From positions 1 to 64,000 of the forward strand of contig NZ_DASWSJ010000161.1 of the NCBI RefSeq assembly GCF_036402745.1: DNA of 64,000 nucleotides, in the 5' to 3' direction. The translations under genes were made by a program, and so were the position numbers. Positions 39,475-47,808 of this stretch are shown piece after piece; position 1 is the first letter of the stretch, and each line of letters begins with the position of its first letter. The notes below the pieces were generated by a model. That model had not been told where the DNA came from. It ran no database searches and was given only the letters and a program-made list of their open reading frames with translations. The DNA comes from Actinophytocola sp036402745 (GTDB lineage: Bacteria > Actinomycetota > Actinomycetes > Mycobacteriales > Pseudonocardiaceae).

Positions 39475-40593
39475 TCAACGATCGGCGATGCGTAGCGCGT
39501 ACTGGAGCCCGACTACCTGACCACGACCGGTTCGCGTCACGTTCCCACTTGACGCGAGCTTGTCGAGCACCTCGGCGAGTCGCTTTCTGACGTCGGTCCG
39601 CTCGGCGAGCAACGCTGGTCGTGACGCTATGAGTACGTGCAGTGTGTGCAGGTTGAGTGGCAGGTGCGACGAGTTGGGATCGAGCCGGTTGATGAGGTGG
39701 TGTAGCAGCCGCACCCCGGTCCACGAACGGGTGTCGTCATTCGACATAAAAGCATCGCTTGTCTGCTCCTCGCTCAGCTCGCCGATCCAATGCGCCCAGT
39801 AGTTCAGGTTTGCGACCTCGGCACGCGTATCGATCGTCTGGTCGACGAAGTCGTGAATGTGGGTGCTGTCGCCGGCCGAGGCGAGCGCCACCGAGGCGGA
39901 CCGAGCCTCGAGTAGACCGGTGATGTTTCCATCCCGGACAGTGCTGCGCCATGCCCGCCGCCACTCGTCGCGCAGCCAGTCGACCACCTGCAGCCGGCCG
40001 TCGAAGCCCAGCAGATAAACCGCTTGCCGCCGCAACAGCGGCTCGTCCGTGCGACGGCCGCGCTCAACGACCGTCAGCAAGTGGTCGAAGAAGCGGTGCT
40101 GCTCCTCGGCGGCCAACGACGGATGCGACGCGACCGGTCCACGACGCGGCACCTTCGACGCGAACTCCTCCAACTGCTGCGGCAACGTCCGCGTGATCGG
40201 CCACGTGATCAGGTTGGTGAGCGTGCGGCGATGCACCCTGGCGGCCAAGGGGTGTGTCTCGGCGTGAACTACAGCGCCTCCACCTGTGATGCCCGCGGAC
40301 AGCACCTGATCGGCCTCTATCGCCTCCGTGAGATGACGACGGGTCGACGGCGGCGCACCGAGGCGAGACAGTCGAGCGCTCAGCCGGAGAAAGTCACCCG
40401 CGTGCGTGGCAGCAAGCGGGCGACGACCTGACTCCCACCCCTGGACCGTAGTCACGTCCACCGCCAGAGCCTCGGCGAGCTGGTCCTGTGTCAACGCCGC
40501 CGACTGCCGCGCCAGCTTCAGCACGAATCCCGACACGACGCCCGTCGAGCGCGAACCCTGACCGCCGGTCAGTGCTATCGGGCCACGTTTCAT
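39475..40593 (-). CDS. XRE-type transcriptional regulator with large C-terminal helical domain
   Basis: Regulator of 372 residues. The helix-turn-helix is at about residues 20-75 (GFVLKLARQSAALTQDQLAEALAVDVTTVQGWESGRRPL). The remaining 290 residues are helical, without a known enzyme motif, in the style of Streptomyces regulators that carry TPR-like sensor domains. ATG 40593 is used. It is divergent from the gene at 40739, with a 13-bp palindrome between them, so it probably controls both directions. Base composition from here to about 42.1 kb is slightly less GC-rich than the surroundings, a hint of transfer. Confidence 0.82.
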   Translation of the reverse strand: MKRGPIALTGGQGSRSTGVVSGFVLKLARQSAALTQDQLAEALAVDVTTVQGWESGRRPLAATHAGDFLRLSARLSRLGAPPSTRRHLTEAIEADQVLSAGITGGGAVVHAETHPLAARVHRRTLTNLITWPITRTLPQQLEEFASKVPRRGPVASHPSLAAEEQHRFFDHLLTVVERGRRTDEPLLRRQAVYLLGFDGRLQVVDWLRDEWRRAWRSTVRDGNITGLLEARSASVALASAGDSTHIHDFVDQTIDTRAEVANLNYWAHWIGELSEEQTSDAFMSNDDTRSWTGVRLLHHLINRLDPNSSHLPLNLHTLHVLIASRPALLAERTDVRKRLAEVLDKLASSGNVTRTGRGQVVGLQYALRIADR

Positions 40594-40677
40594 CGCACTC
40601 CCGTCCGCTCGCTGCGTTCGGTGACCGCAGTCGCACTGCCGGTCAGTTCTGCCGGGTGCCATCTGATCGTAACGTTC

Positions 40678-40690
40678 CTGACGAAGTCAG
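40678..40690. promoter_or_regulatory. Palindrome CTGAC-GAA-GTCAG in divergent promoter
   Basis: A perfect 5-bp inverted repeat with a 3-bp spacer lies between the XRE gene (start 40593) and the rightward gene (start 40739). It is a candidate operator of the XRE regulator. Confidence 0.4.
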
Positions 40691-40738
40691 TGACCAGGGG
40701 AAACGAAGACGGAACCCCCGATGGAAAGGACAGGTGGC

Positions 40739-41206
40739 ATGACTACGGTCGTTCCAGAGCTCAAGACAGGACGCTCGCTGGTCCCAACGTCCGTGTTCGA
40801 CCGGCTAACGGCGCGCCTGGCCAAGGACGAGCAGGTCAACGAGAAGTACGCCATGCGAGTCATGGATCAAGCCCTCGCGTTCATCCACACATGCGCCCAC
40901 TCCGACCTGCGGCTGTCACCCTGCAACGCCGTGGACCTGGGATGGCACACCTTCATCCTGGACACGGTGGAGTACGAGCGATTCTGCGCGAGGACGTTCG
41001 GCTTCTTCGTCCACCACGTGCCGATCGCCGACGACGACCGATTGGCGCACGGTGTCGAGGCAAGGGCCGCGATCGAGCGAACGGTGGCTGAGATGCGGCG
41101 CGTGAGGTTCGCCGTGGACGACGAGTTGTGGAAGTCTGCGCCGGGCGACTGCTCGCAGTGCCACAACGGCTGCGCCGATTCGCCCGCCTCCCCGGATCAG
41201 CACTGA
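40739..41206 (+). CDS. Uncharacterised protein with Cys-rich end (glycine-rich-domain-like type)
   Basis: A 155-residue protein. The centre, FIHTCAHSDLRLSPCNAVDLGWHTFILDTVEYERFC, has the VDLGWHTFIL pattern found in glycine-rich-domain-like (GRDP) proteins of plants and bacteria. The tail GDCSQCHNGCADSP has three closely spaced Cys and one His that could bind a metal ion. ATG 40739 is used; ATG 40721 is also in frame. It precedes the phosphotransferase gene by 14 bases in the same direction. The function is unknown. Confidence 0.68.
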   Translation: MTTVVPELKTGRSLVPTSVFDRLTARLAKDEQVNEKYAMRVMDQALAFIHTCAHSDLRLSPCNAVDLGWHTFILDTVEYERFCARTFGFFVHHVPIADDDRLAHGVEARAAIERTVAEMRRVRFAVDDELWKSAPGDCSQCHNGCADSPASPDQH

Positions 41207-41220
41207 AAGGCACCTGACCG

Positions 41221-42114
41221 TTGCACCGTCACGACTGGAACGAGCTACCCGACGGGGTCCGCGCAGCGGTACGCGAACTCTGCGGGGAGATCGTCCATGT
41301 TGATGCGTCGACGGTTGGGCGCAACTCGGCGTTCGCGGCAAACCTGCGTGTGGCGAACGGCGACCGGGTGTTCTGTAAGGGAGTCCTGATCGGCACAGAC
41401 GTGACACGAATGCATCGGAGGGAGGCCCACGTCAACGGGTCGATGCCTTCGACACGCGCGCCGCGTCTGTTGTGGGACGTCGAAGTCGATGGGTGGCTTC
41501 TCCTGGGCCTGGAACACATCGCTGGCCGGCACGCAGACCTCACGCCGGGCTCACCGGACCTACCGGTCATCACGGAGTCACTGTCGACCTTGGTGCGAGA
41601 CCTGACCCCGACTCCAACTCCTCGAGTACCCGACCTCAGCGCCAAGTGGAACCGGGTGCGGCCGTGGCGGAGCCTCCGTGACGACCGGCCAGCCGCGCTG
41701 GATGCCTGGACACACGCGCATCTGGCACAGTTCGCCGCGGAAGAACCCGTCGCTGCCGAGTTCGTCGCCGGCAACACGCTGGCACACACTGACGTTCACG
41801 AGCACAACATGCTTGTCCGGGACGCATCCGCCTACCTCGTCGACTGGGCCTGGGCGCACGTCGCCGCGGCCTGGGTGGACGCCGCTTACCTCGTGATCCG
41901 CCTCATCCAGGCCGGCCACAGTCCAGCGTCGGCCGAACGGTGGGCGGCGACCACCCCGAGTTGGCTTGCCGCACCATCGGCAGCGGTGGACGCTTTCGCC
42001 GTCGAGACATATGGGATGTGGGAGTACCTACGACACATCGACCCGCGGCCGATTCGCGAGGCGCCTACCAGGGCGGCACGGCAGTGGGCGCAGTACCGGC
42101 GGTCCGAGCGGTGA
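41221..42114 (+). CDS. Aminoglycoside-phosphotransferase-family kinase
   Basis: APH/choline-kinase-fold protein of 297 residues. The catalytic loop AHTDVHEHNML contains Asp191 and Asn196, and Asp208 in YLVDWAWAH is the magnesium ligand. The N-terminal lobe is short and the nucleotide Lys is probably in DRVFCKGV. TTG 41221 is the start, with AAAGG upstream. Actinobacterial members next to XRE regulators are mostly of unknown substrate, so antibiotic resistance cannot be assumed. It is co-directional with the gene at 40739 and converges on the IclR gene with a one-base gap. Confidence 0.82.
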   Translation: MHRHDWNELPDGVRAAVRELCGEIVHVDASTVGRNSAFAANLRVANGDRVFCKGVLIGTDVTRMHRREAHVNGSMPSTRAPRLLWDVEVDGWLLLGLEHIAGRHADLTPGSPDLPVITESLSTLVRDLTPTPTPRVPDLSAKWNRVRPWRSLRDDRPAALDAWTHAHLAQFAAEEPVAAEFVAGNTLAHTDVHEHNMLVRDASAYLVDWAWAHVAAAWVDAAYLVIRLIQAGHSPASAERWAATTPSWLAAPSAAVDAFAVETYGMWEYLRHIDPRPIREAPTRAARQWAQYRRSER

Positions 42115-42115
42115 G

Positions 42116-42916
42116 TCAGGCGCGGCGGCTGCGGGAGCCGGGGAGGTCGGCCTCCACCCGGGCGGCGGCCTTCAGCAGCGGCGGCAGCAAATCCCGGCGC
42201 ATGGCCTCCAGCGACGTGCGGCTCGCGTGGGCCGAGACGTTCAGCGCGGCCACCACCTTGCCCGTGCGGTCGCGGATCGGGACGGCCACGGCGCGCAGGC
42301 CCTCCTCGAGCTCCTGGTTCACCAGCGCCCAGCCCTGGGTCCGCACCCGCGCGATCTCCCCGCGCAGCGACGCCACCGACGACACCGTCCGGGCCGTCAA
42401 CCGCGCCAGCCGGACGTCGGCGAGGTAGGAGGCCAGCTCGTCGTCCGGCAGGCCGGCCAGCAGCACCCGGCCCATCGACGTCGCGTACGCCGGGAAGCGG
42501 GTCCCGACGCTGATCGACACCGTCATGATGCGGCTCACCGGGACGCGCGCCACGTAGACGACGTCGTGACCATCGAGGACCGACACCGACGACGACTCGT
42601 TCACCTCGCCGACCAGGACCTCCAGGTGCGGCTCCGCCACCTCCGGCAGCGACAGGCTCGACAGGTACGCGTACCCGAGCTCCAGCACCTTCGCGGTCAG
42701 CGAGAAGAACCTGCCGTCCGACCGGACATAACCCAGCGACGCCAACGTCAGCAGGAACCGCCGCGCCACCGCCCGGGTCACGCCGGTCACCGCGGCGACC
42801 TCGCTCAGCGTCAGCTCCGGGTGCTCGTGGTCGAACGCGCGGATCACCGCCAGCCCGCGCTCGAGCGACTGCACGAAGTCCGACCCACGTCCGGCCACGC
42901 CACCACCCCCGCTCAC
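42116..42916 (-). CDS. IclR-family regulator of the protocatechuate pathway (PcaR/PobR-like)
   Basis: Regulator of 266 residues from the PcaR/PobR/PcaU branch of IclR proteins. The DNA-binding part has SLERGLAVIRAFDHEHPELTLSEVAA and GVTRAVARRFLLTL, typical of that branch. The effector domain follows with YATSMGRVLLAGLP and NQELEEGLRAVAVPI. It stands 3 bases after the pcaG gene and is thus the last gene of the leftward pca operon. I infer that it binds the GTTC-type boxes at 45811, 45884 and 45903, and the one at 1420, in answer to protocatechuate, 4-hydroxybenzoate or beta-ketoadipate. Confidence 0.87.
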   Translation of the reverse strand: MSGGGGVAGRGSDFVQSLERGLAVIRAFDHEHPELTLSEVAAVTGVTRAVARRFLLTLASLGYVRSDGRFFSLTAKVLELGYAYLSSLSLPEVAEPHLEVLVGEVNESSSVSVLDGHDVVYVARVPVSRIMTVSISVGTRFPAYATSMGRVLLAGLPDDELASYLADVRLARLTARTVSSVASLRGEIARVRTQGWALVNQELEEGLRAVAVPIRDRTGKVVAALNVSAHASRTSLEAMRRDLLPPLLKAAARVEADLPGSRSRRA

Positions 42917-42919
42917 CGG

Positions 42920-43471
42920 CTAGACACTGAAGAAGACTGTCTCACGTTCACCCTGCAGCCGAATGTCGAACGCGTACCCGTCGTCGGTGAGCCGGGCGAC
43001 CAGCGTGCTGCGGCCGGGCTCCGGGAGCGCGGCCAGCACCGGATCGTCCATGTTGGACGGCTCGTCCGGCAGGTACACCCGGGTCACCACGCGGTCGAGC
43101 AACCCGCGGGCGAACACCGACAGGTCGATGTGCGGCGCCTGCGGCCGGCCGTCCGCACCGGGCACCCGGCCCGGCTTCACCGTCCGGATCCCCCAGCGGC
43201 CCTCCTCGTCGGTGGCCGACCGGCCGAAGCCGCGGAAGCCGGGCACGGGACCCCGCGGGTCGTCGGGATGGTCGAACCGGCCGTCCGGCGAGGCCTGCCA
43301 GCTCTCGATCAGCGCGTCGGGCACCGGCGAGCCCGCGCCGTCGAACACCGTGCCGCGCAACCAGAACGCGCCCGGCGTGCCCTCGCTGACGACCTCCGGG
43401 CCGTCCAGCCAGGTGAGCGCGTGCGAGAAGAACGGCCCCACGGTCTGCGAAGGGGTCAGCCCAAAGGTCAC
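42920..43471 (-). CDS. pcaG: Protocatechuate 3,4-dioxygenase alpha subunit
   Basis: Intradiol dioxygenase alpha chain of 183 residues. TPSQTVGPFFSHALTW near the start, the ESWQASPDGRFDHPDD segment in place of the iron Tyr region, and PHIDLSVFARGLLDRVVTRVYLPDEP at the end are characteristic. The alpha chain shapes the active site but does not hold the iron. GTG 43471 overlaps the pcaH stop by 4 bases. With PcaH it opens protocatechuate between its hydroxyl groups to give beta-carboxy-cis,cis-muconate. Confidence 0.93.
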   Translation of the reverse strand: MTFGLTPSQTVGPFFSHALTWLDGPEVVSEGTPGAFWLRGTVFDGAGSPVPDALIESWQASPDGRFDHPDDPRGPVPGFRGFGRSATDEEGRWGIRTVKPGRVPGADGRPQAPHIDLSVFARGLLDRVVTRVYLPDEPSNMDDPVLAALPEPGRSTLVARLTDDGYAFDIRLQGERETVFFSV

Positions 43472-44178
43472 GACGACTCCATCGGCGTCTGGTCCCGGCC
43501 ACGCAGGACGATGTCGAACTCGAACGCGAGCGCCCACTCGGGCACGGTCTCGGACAGGTCGAACGACGAGATCATCCGGGACCGGGCCGCCGCCGGGACC
43601 GCGTTGTAGATCGGGTCCTGGTAGAACAGCGGGTCGCCCGGGAAGTACATCTGGGTCACCAGCCGCTGCACGAACGCGCGGCCGAACAGCGAGAAGTGGA
43701 TGTGCGTTGCGCGCCAGGCGTTCTCGTGGTTGCGCCACGGGTACGCGCCCGGCTTGATCGTCACGAACCGGTAGTGCCCGGCCGAGTCGGTCAGGCACCG
43801 GCCGACGCCGGTGAAGTTCGGGTCCAGCGGCGCCGGGTGCTGGTCGCGCACGTGCGAGTACCGGCCGGCGGAGTTGGCCTGCCACAGCTCGACGAGCGTG
43901 TCCGGCACCGCGCGGCCGTCGCTGTCCAGCACCCGGCCGTGCACGATGATCCGCTCGCCGAGCGGCTCGCCGTCGTGCTGGGTGGTGAGGTCGTGGTCGG
44001 TCGCCAGCACCCGCCCCTCCCCCAGCACCGGGCCGGTGATCTCGGTCAGCGAGTGCGGCAGCAGCACCGGCGCCTGGCTCGGCGCGCGCAGCACGGTCGA
44101 CCCGTACCCCGGCGAGGCGAGCGGCGGGTGCGTCCCGCCGGGGTCGCGCCGGTATCCGGGCACCACCACGTTGGTCAT
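43468..44178 (-). CDS. pcaH: Protocatechuate 3,4-dioxygenase beta subunit
   Basis: Iron-carrying beta chain of 236 residues. The ligands can be placed at Tyr107 (GRYSH), Tyr146 (GAYPWRN), His159 and His161 (THIHFSLFG), in the same order as in known enzymes. The N-terminal YRRDPGGTHPPLASPGYGSTV is also typical. It overlaps the CoA-transferase gene upstream and pcaG downstream by 4 bases each, so the operon is tightly coupled. The product enters the beta-ketoadipate pathway. Confidence 0.95.
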   Translation of the reverse strand: MTNVVVPGYRRDPGGTHPPLASPGYGSTVLRAPSQAPVLLPHSLTEITGPVLGEGRVLATDHDLTTQHDGEPLGERIIVHGRVLDSDGRAVPDTLVELWQANSAGRYSHVRDQHPAPLDPNFTGVGRCLTDSAGHYRFVTIKPGAYPWRNHENAWRATHIHFSLFGRAFVQRLVTQMYFPGDPLFYQDPIYNAVPAAARSRMISSFDLSETVPEWALAFEFDIVLRGRDQTPMESS

Positions 44179-44948
44179 GACGGACTCCCCTCCACGAGCC
44201 GGCGCAGCACCGCCAGCTCCTCGTCGGTCGGTGGCTCGGTCACCGCCACCTCGTCGGCCACCTTGAGGTCCCAGCCGGTCGCCGCCCGCACGTCGGCGAC
44301 CTCGACACCAGGGTGCACCCGGGTCAGCGTCAGCTCCCGGGTCACCGGGTCCGGCTCCAGCACCGCGATGTCGGTGACCACCCGCACCGGCCCGCGACCG
44401 CGCAGGCCGAGCTTCTCCCGCGAGTCGTGGCCGTCGCCGTAGCCGACCGAGGTGACGAAGTCGACCCGGTCCACGAACGTCCGCTTGCTCTGCCGGACCA
44501 TGATGAACACCTCGCGGCAGGACGCGGCGATCTCCGGCGCGCCACCGGATCCCGGCAGCCGCACCCGCGGGCGCGCGTAGTCGCCGATCACCGTGGTGTT
44601 CAGGTTGGCGAAGCGGTCCAGCTGCGCGGCGGAGAGGAAGCCGACGTCGATCCGGCCGGGCTGGAGCCAGTAGTTGAACACCTCCGGCACGCTCACCACG
44701 GCGTCCGCGGTCAGCGCCAGCTCACCGTCCCCGATGGACAGTGGCAGCACGGACGGCTTGGCGCCGATCGCGCCGGACTCGTAGACCAGCACCAGGTCCG
44801 GCGCGTGCACCCGGCGGGCCAGGTTGGCCGCGGTGCTCGGCAGCCCGATGCCGACGAAGCACGACGTGTGGCCGGCGAGCGCCCGCGCGGCCTCGACCGA
44901 CATCATCTCCTCGGCCGTCCATGCCGGGGCGCGTCCGCGGTCTGTCAT
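44175..44948 (-). CDS. pcaJ: 3-oxoadipate CoA-transferase, beta subunit
   Basis: Class I CoA-transferase beta chain of 257 residues. LVYESGAIGA contains the catalytic Glu of the ESG motif, which forms the enzyme-CoA thioester. The Gly-rich segment RLPGSGGAPEIAA follows. Its place between the alpha subunit gene and pcaH points to 3-oxoadipate as substrate, with succinyl-CoA as CoA donor. The gene overlaps both neighbours by 4 bases. Genes for the intermediate steps (pcaB, pcaC, pcaD/L) and thiolase are not in the window. Confidence 0.88.
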   Translation of the reverse strand: MTDRGRAPAWTAEEMMSVEAARALAGHTSCFVGIGLPSTAANLARRVHAPDLVLVYESGAIGAKPSVLPLSIGDGELALTADAVVSVPEVFNYWLQPGRIDVGFLSAAQLDRFANLNTTVIGDYARPRVRLPGSGGAPEIAASCREVFIMVRQSKRTFVDRVDFVTSVGYGDGHDSREKLGLRGRGPVRVVTDIAVLEPDPVTRELTLTRVHPGVEVADVRAATGWDLKVADEVAVTEPPTDEELAVLRRLVEGSPS

Positions 44949-45763
44949 ACCGGCTCCGCGGTCTCGTAGATGTGCTCGGCGAGCCAGGCGTCGAACGTGT
45001 CACGGTCGCGGCTCACCGCGTCCCACGCCCGGTAGGCGTCGTTGTCGCGCTCGTAGTAGCCCTGCGCGTAGGACGGCCGCGCCCCACCCGGCACCTCGGC
45101 CACCGCGGACACCACCCAGGACGGCAGCACCACCGCGTCCGGCCGGGGCTCGAGCCGGTCGACGATCTCCTCGACGGTCACCAGCGACCGCTCGGCCGCG
45201 AGCACCGCCTCCTTCTGTACCCCGACCAGGCCCCACAGCTGCACGTTGCCCCGCCGGTCGGCGCGCTGCGCGTGGATCACCGTGACGTCCGGCCGGACCG
45301 CCGGCACCGCGGCCAGTTCCTCGCCGGTGAACGGGCAGGTCACGGTCCTGATCGTGTCGGTGTGCCTGGCGAGGTCGGTGCCCTGGTAGCCACGCAGCAC
45401 CGCGAACGGCAGGCCTGACGCGCCGGCGACGTACCGGTTGGCCATCCCCGCGTGGCTGTGCTCCTCCAGCTCCAGCGGCGCGGGCCAGCCGTTCTCCACC
45501 GCGTCCCGCAGCCGGTGCAGCGAGCCGACGCCGGGGTTGCCGCCCCACGCGAACACCAGCCGGCGCGCGCAGCCTGCCCCGATCAGCTGGTCGTAGACGA
45601 TGTCCGGGGTCATCCGGACCAGCGTGAGGTCGCGCCTCCGCTGCCGGATGATCTCCTGCGCCGCCCGCACGGGGATGAGGTGGGTGAAGCCTTCCAGCGC
45701 CACCGTGTCCCCGTCCCGCACCAGCTCGGCGATCCCGTCGGCCAGTCCCACCACCTCGGCCAC
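44945..45763 (-). CDS. pcaI: 3-oxoadipate CoA-transferase, alpha subunit
   Basis: Class I CoA-transferase alpha chain of 272 residues. VRDGDTVALEGFTHLIPVRAAQEII and the FAWGGNPGVGSLHRLRDAVENG segment are typical. The start GTG 45763 is chosen because GGAGG lies 7 bases before it; an in-frame ATG at 45799 has no such site and falls close to an operator. It is the first gene of the leftward pca operon and shares its promoter region with the importer operon. With PcaJ it activates 3-oxoadipate. Confidence 0.87.
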   Translation of the reverse strand: MAEVVGLADGIAELVRDGDTVALEGFTHLIPVRAAQEIIRQRRRDLTLVRMTPDIVYDQLIGAGCARRLVFAWGGNPGVGSLHRLRDAVENGWPAPLELEEHSHAGMANRYVAGASGLPFAVLRGYQGTDLARHTDTIRTVTCPFTGEELAAVPAVRPDVTVIHAQRADRRGNVQLWGLVGVQKEAVLAAERSLVTVEEIVDRLEPRPDAVVLPSWVVSAVAEVPGGARPSYAQGYYERDNDAYRAWDAVSRDRDTFDAWLAEHIYETAEPV

Positions 45764-45810
45764 CAGCGGGCCTCCTGTGCACCTGAAGGTTGTACGCATT
45801 ACGAACGACT

Positions 45811-45917
45811 GTTCTCCAGTCGCACAATAGGTAACCACGTCGTCGCACGTCAATGTGTTGACGCTCGCGGGACCTGCCTCTACGTTCTCCTTGAGAACTA
45901 GCGTGCGATCTCCGAAC
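45811..45917. promoter_or_regulatory. Divergent pca/importer promoter with three PcaR-like boxes
   Basis: Three boxes fit the pattern GTTCN-N5-NGNAC: GTTCTCCAGTCGCAC (45811-45825), the perfect palindrome GTTCTCCTTGAGAAC (45884-45898), and GTGCGATCTCCGAAC (45903-45917), whose reverse is GTTCG-N5-CGCAC, the form of the Pseudomonas PcaR site. The last two are 19 bp apart, centre to centre. They lie between pcaI (start 45763) and the binding-protein gene (start 45961). Confidence 0.62.
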
Positions 45918-45960
45918 AACGTTGTTTCAATCTTCCCCCCAGGTGGATGGAGTCCCGCGG

Positions 45961-46917
45961 ATGCGCCGAACCCTCGCTGTTCTCCTGGCGACCACACTGT
46001 TGGCCACGGCCGCGTGCGGCTCGGACAGCGGGGGCGCGCCGGCCGGCTCGGGGCAGCCGGACAAGGTCACCGTCGGGGTCATCCCGATCCTCGACGTGGC
46101 GCCGATCTACCTCGGCGTGGAGAAGGGGTTCTTCGCGAAGCGCGACATCGACGTGACGCTCGAGCAGGCCGAGGGCGGCGCGGCGATCGTGCCGGCGGTG
46201 GTGTCGGGCCAGTACCAGTTCGGCTTCAGCAACATGATCTCCCTGCTGCTCGCGCACTCGCAGGGCCTGCCGCTCAAGGTGGTGTCCAACGGCACGGCCT
46301 CCACGGGGGTGGACGGCCAGGACTTCGCCGCGCTGATGGTCAAGGGCGACAGCCCCATCCAGACCGCGGCCGACCTCGAGGGCAGGACCGTGGCCGCGAA
46401 CACGCTGAAGAACATCGTGGACACCAGCGTGCGGGCGTCGGTGCGCAAGGCGGGTGGGAACCCGGCCAAGGTGAAGTTCGCCGCACTGCCGTTCCCCGAG
46501 CAGCCGGCCGCGCTCGCGTCGGGCCGGGTCGACGCGGTGTTCGTGGTGGAGCCGTTCCAGCAGGCGGTGCTCGCCCAGGGCGGCCGCAAGATCGCGTCCA
46601 GCTACGTCGACGCGGCACCCGAGCTCACGGTCGCCGCGTACTTCGCCGCGCAGCAGCTGATCGGCGACAACCCGGACCTGGTCAAGCGGTTCACCGAGGC
46701 CATGCGGGAGTCACTGTCCTATGCCGACGCTCACCCGGCCGAGGCACGCGACATCATCGGCAGCTACACCGAGATCGCGCCCGACGTGATCGCCAAGGTC
46801 ACCCTGCCCAAGTGGCCCGCCCAGGTGAACAAGGCGTCCGTGCAGACCCTCGCCGACCTGGCCCTGGAGGACAGCCTGCTGTCCGAGGCGGCCGATGTGG
46901 ACGCTCTGCTGCCGTGA
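45961..46917 (+). CDS. NMT1/SsuA-type ABC substrate-binding lipoprotein
   Basis: Receptor of 318 residues with a lipobox ending at Cys19. The mature part has VAPIYLGVEKGFFAKRDIDV, NMISLLLAHSQGLP, VVEPFQQAVLAQGG and NPDLVKRFTEAM. It is a clear paralogue of the orphan receptor at 442-1398, with the same length and long shared blocks. It is the first gene of the rightward operon that continues with two permeases, an ATPase, an aldehyde dehydrogenase and PobA, so the ligand is probably an aromatic acid or aldehyde such as 4-hydroxybenzoate. GGAG lies about 9 bases before ATG 45961. Confidence 0.87.
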   Translation: MRRTLAVLLATTLLATAACGSDSGGAPAGSGQPDKVTVGVIPILDVAPIYLGVEKGFFAKRDIDVTLEQAEGGAAIVPAVVSGQYQFGFSNMISLLLAHSQGLPLKVVSNGTASTGVDGQDFAALMVKGDSPIQTAADLEGRTVAANTLKNIVDTSVRASVRKAGGNPAKVKFAALPFPEQPAALASGRVDAVFVVEPFQQAVLAQGGRKIASSYVDAAPELTVAAYFAAQQLIGDNPDLVKRFTEAMRESLSYADAHPAEARDIIGSYTEIAPDVIAKVTLPKWPAQVNKASVQTLADLALEDSLLSEAADVDALLP

Positions 46918-47031
46918 GCGGGAGCGACGAGGCGTACGCCATCTGGACCGACGAGCGGCGCAGCCGTGCGGAACGACCGGCGGGCAGCGCGGGAGGGACG
47001 ACGGCGTGTTAGCGGCGGAGCGAAACGAACC

Positions 47032-47808
47032 ATGAGCACCGTGCGGAAGGTTCTGCTGGGGTTGGCGGGGTTGGTCGGCTTCGGTTTGCTGCTGGAGCTG
47101 GCACCCCGGATCGGGCTGGTGTCCGCGACGTACGCCCCGCCCACCAGCCGGATCCTCGCCACGCTCGCGGACCAGGCCAACGAGCGGCAGTTCTGGCTCG
47201 CCGTCTGGGACACGGTCCGCACGTGGCTCCTCGGCCTGGTCATCGCGGTGGCGCTCGGGGTGGTGCTCGGCGTCCTCATCGGCACGATCCCCCTGCTGCG
47301 GGCGGCGACGTCGTCCACCATCGAGTTCCTGCGGCCGATCCCGTCGGTCGCGCTGATCCCGCTCGTGGTGGTGCTGTACGGCTCGACGATCAGCTCGACG
47401 CTCGTGCTCGTCGTGTACGCCGCGTTCTGGCAGGTGCTCATCCAGGTGCTGCACGGGGTCGCGGACATCGACCCGGTCGCCCGCGACACGGCGCTGTCCT
47501 ACCGGCTCGGCCGGTGGGCGCGGGTGCGCTACCTGGTCTGGCCGACGGCGCTGCCCTACGTCGTGACGGGGGTGCGGCTGGCCGCGACCGTGGCCCTGAT
47601 CCTCACGATCACCGGTGAGCTGGTCGTCGGCTCGCCGGGCCTGGGCCGGGAGATCGCGACCGCGCGGGCGAGTGGCGCGGTGCCGGCGATGTACGCGCTG
47701 ATCGTGGTGACCGGCGTGTTCGGGGTGGCCGCCAACCTGCTGACCCGCGCCGCCGAGCGCCGCGCCCTGCACTGGCACCCGTCGATGCGGACGGAGGTGC
47801 CGGCGTGA
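47032..47808 (+). CDS. ABC importer permease 1 (SsuC/TauC type)
   Basis: Inner-membrane permease of 258 residues with about six helices. RPIPSVALIPLVVVLYGS and the cytoplasmic EAA-type loop (DIDPVARDTALSYRLGRWARVRYLVWPTALPY) identify the BPD_transp_1 family of SsuC/TauC. ATG 47032 is used; the 114 bases before it hold no other gene. The gene overlaps permease 2 by 4 bases. Two different permeases in one operon suggest a heterodimeric channel, whereas most SsuABC systems have only one. Confidence 0.88.
   Translation: MSTVRKVLLGLAGLVGFGLLLELAPRIGLVSATYAPPTSRILATLADQANERQFWLAVWDTVRTWLLGLVIAVALGVVLGVLIGTIPLLRAATSSTIEFLRPIPSVALIPLVVVLYGSTISSTLVLVVYAAFWQVLIQVLHGVADIDPVARDTALSYRLGRWARVRYLVWPTALPYVVTGVRLAATVALILTITGELVVGSPGLGREIATARASGAVPAMYALIVVTGVFGVAANLLTRAAERRALHWHPSMRTEVPA

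Noticed and set aside
41221..42114. An aminoglycoside resistance gene
   Set aside because: The fold is of the APH family, but the N-lobe is atypical and the context does not indicate antibiotic resistance.
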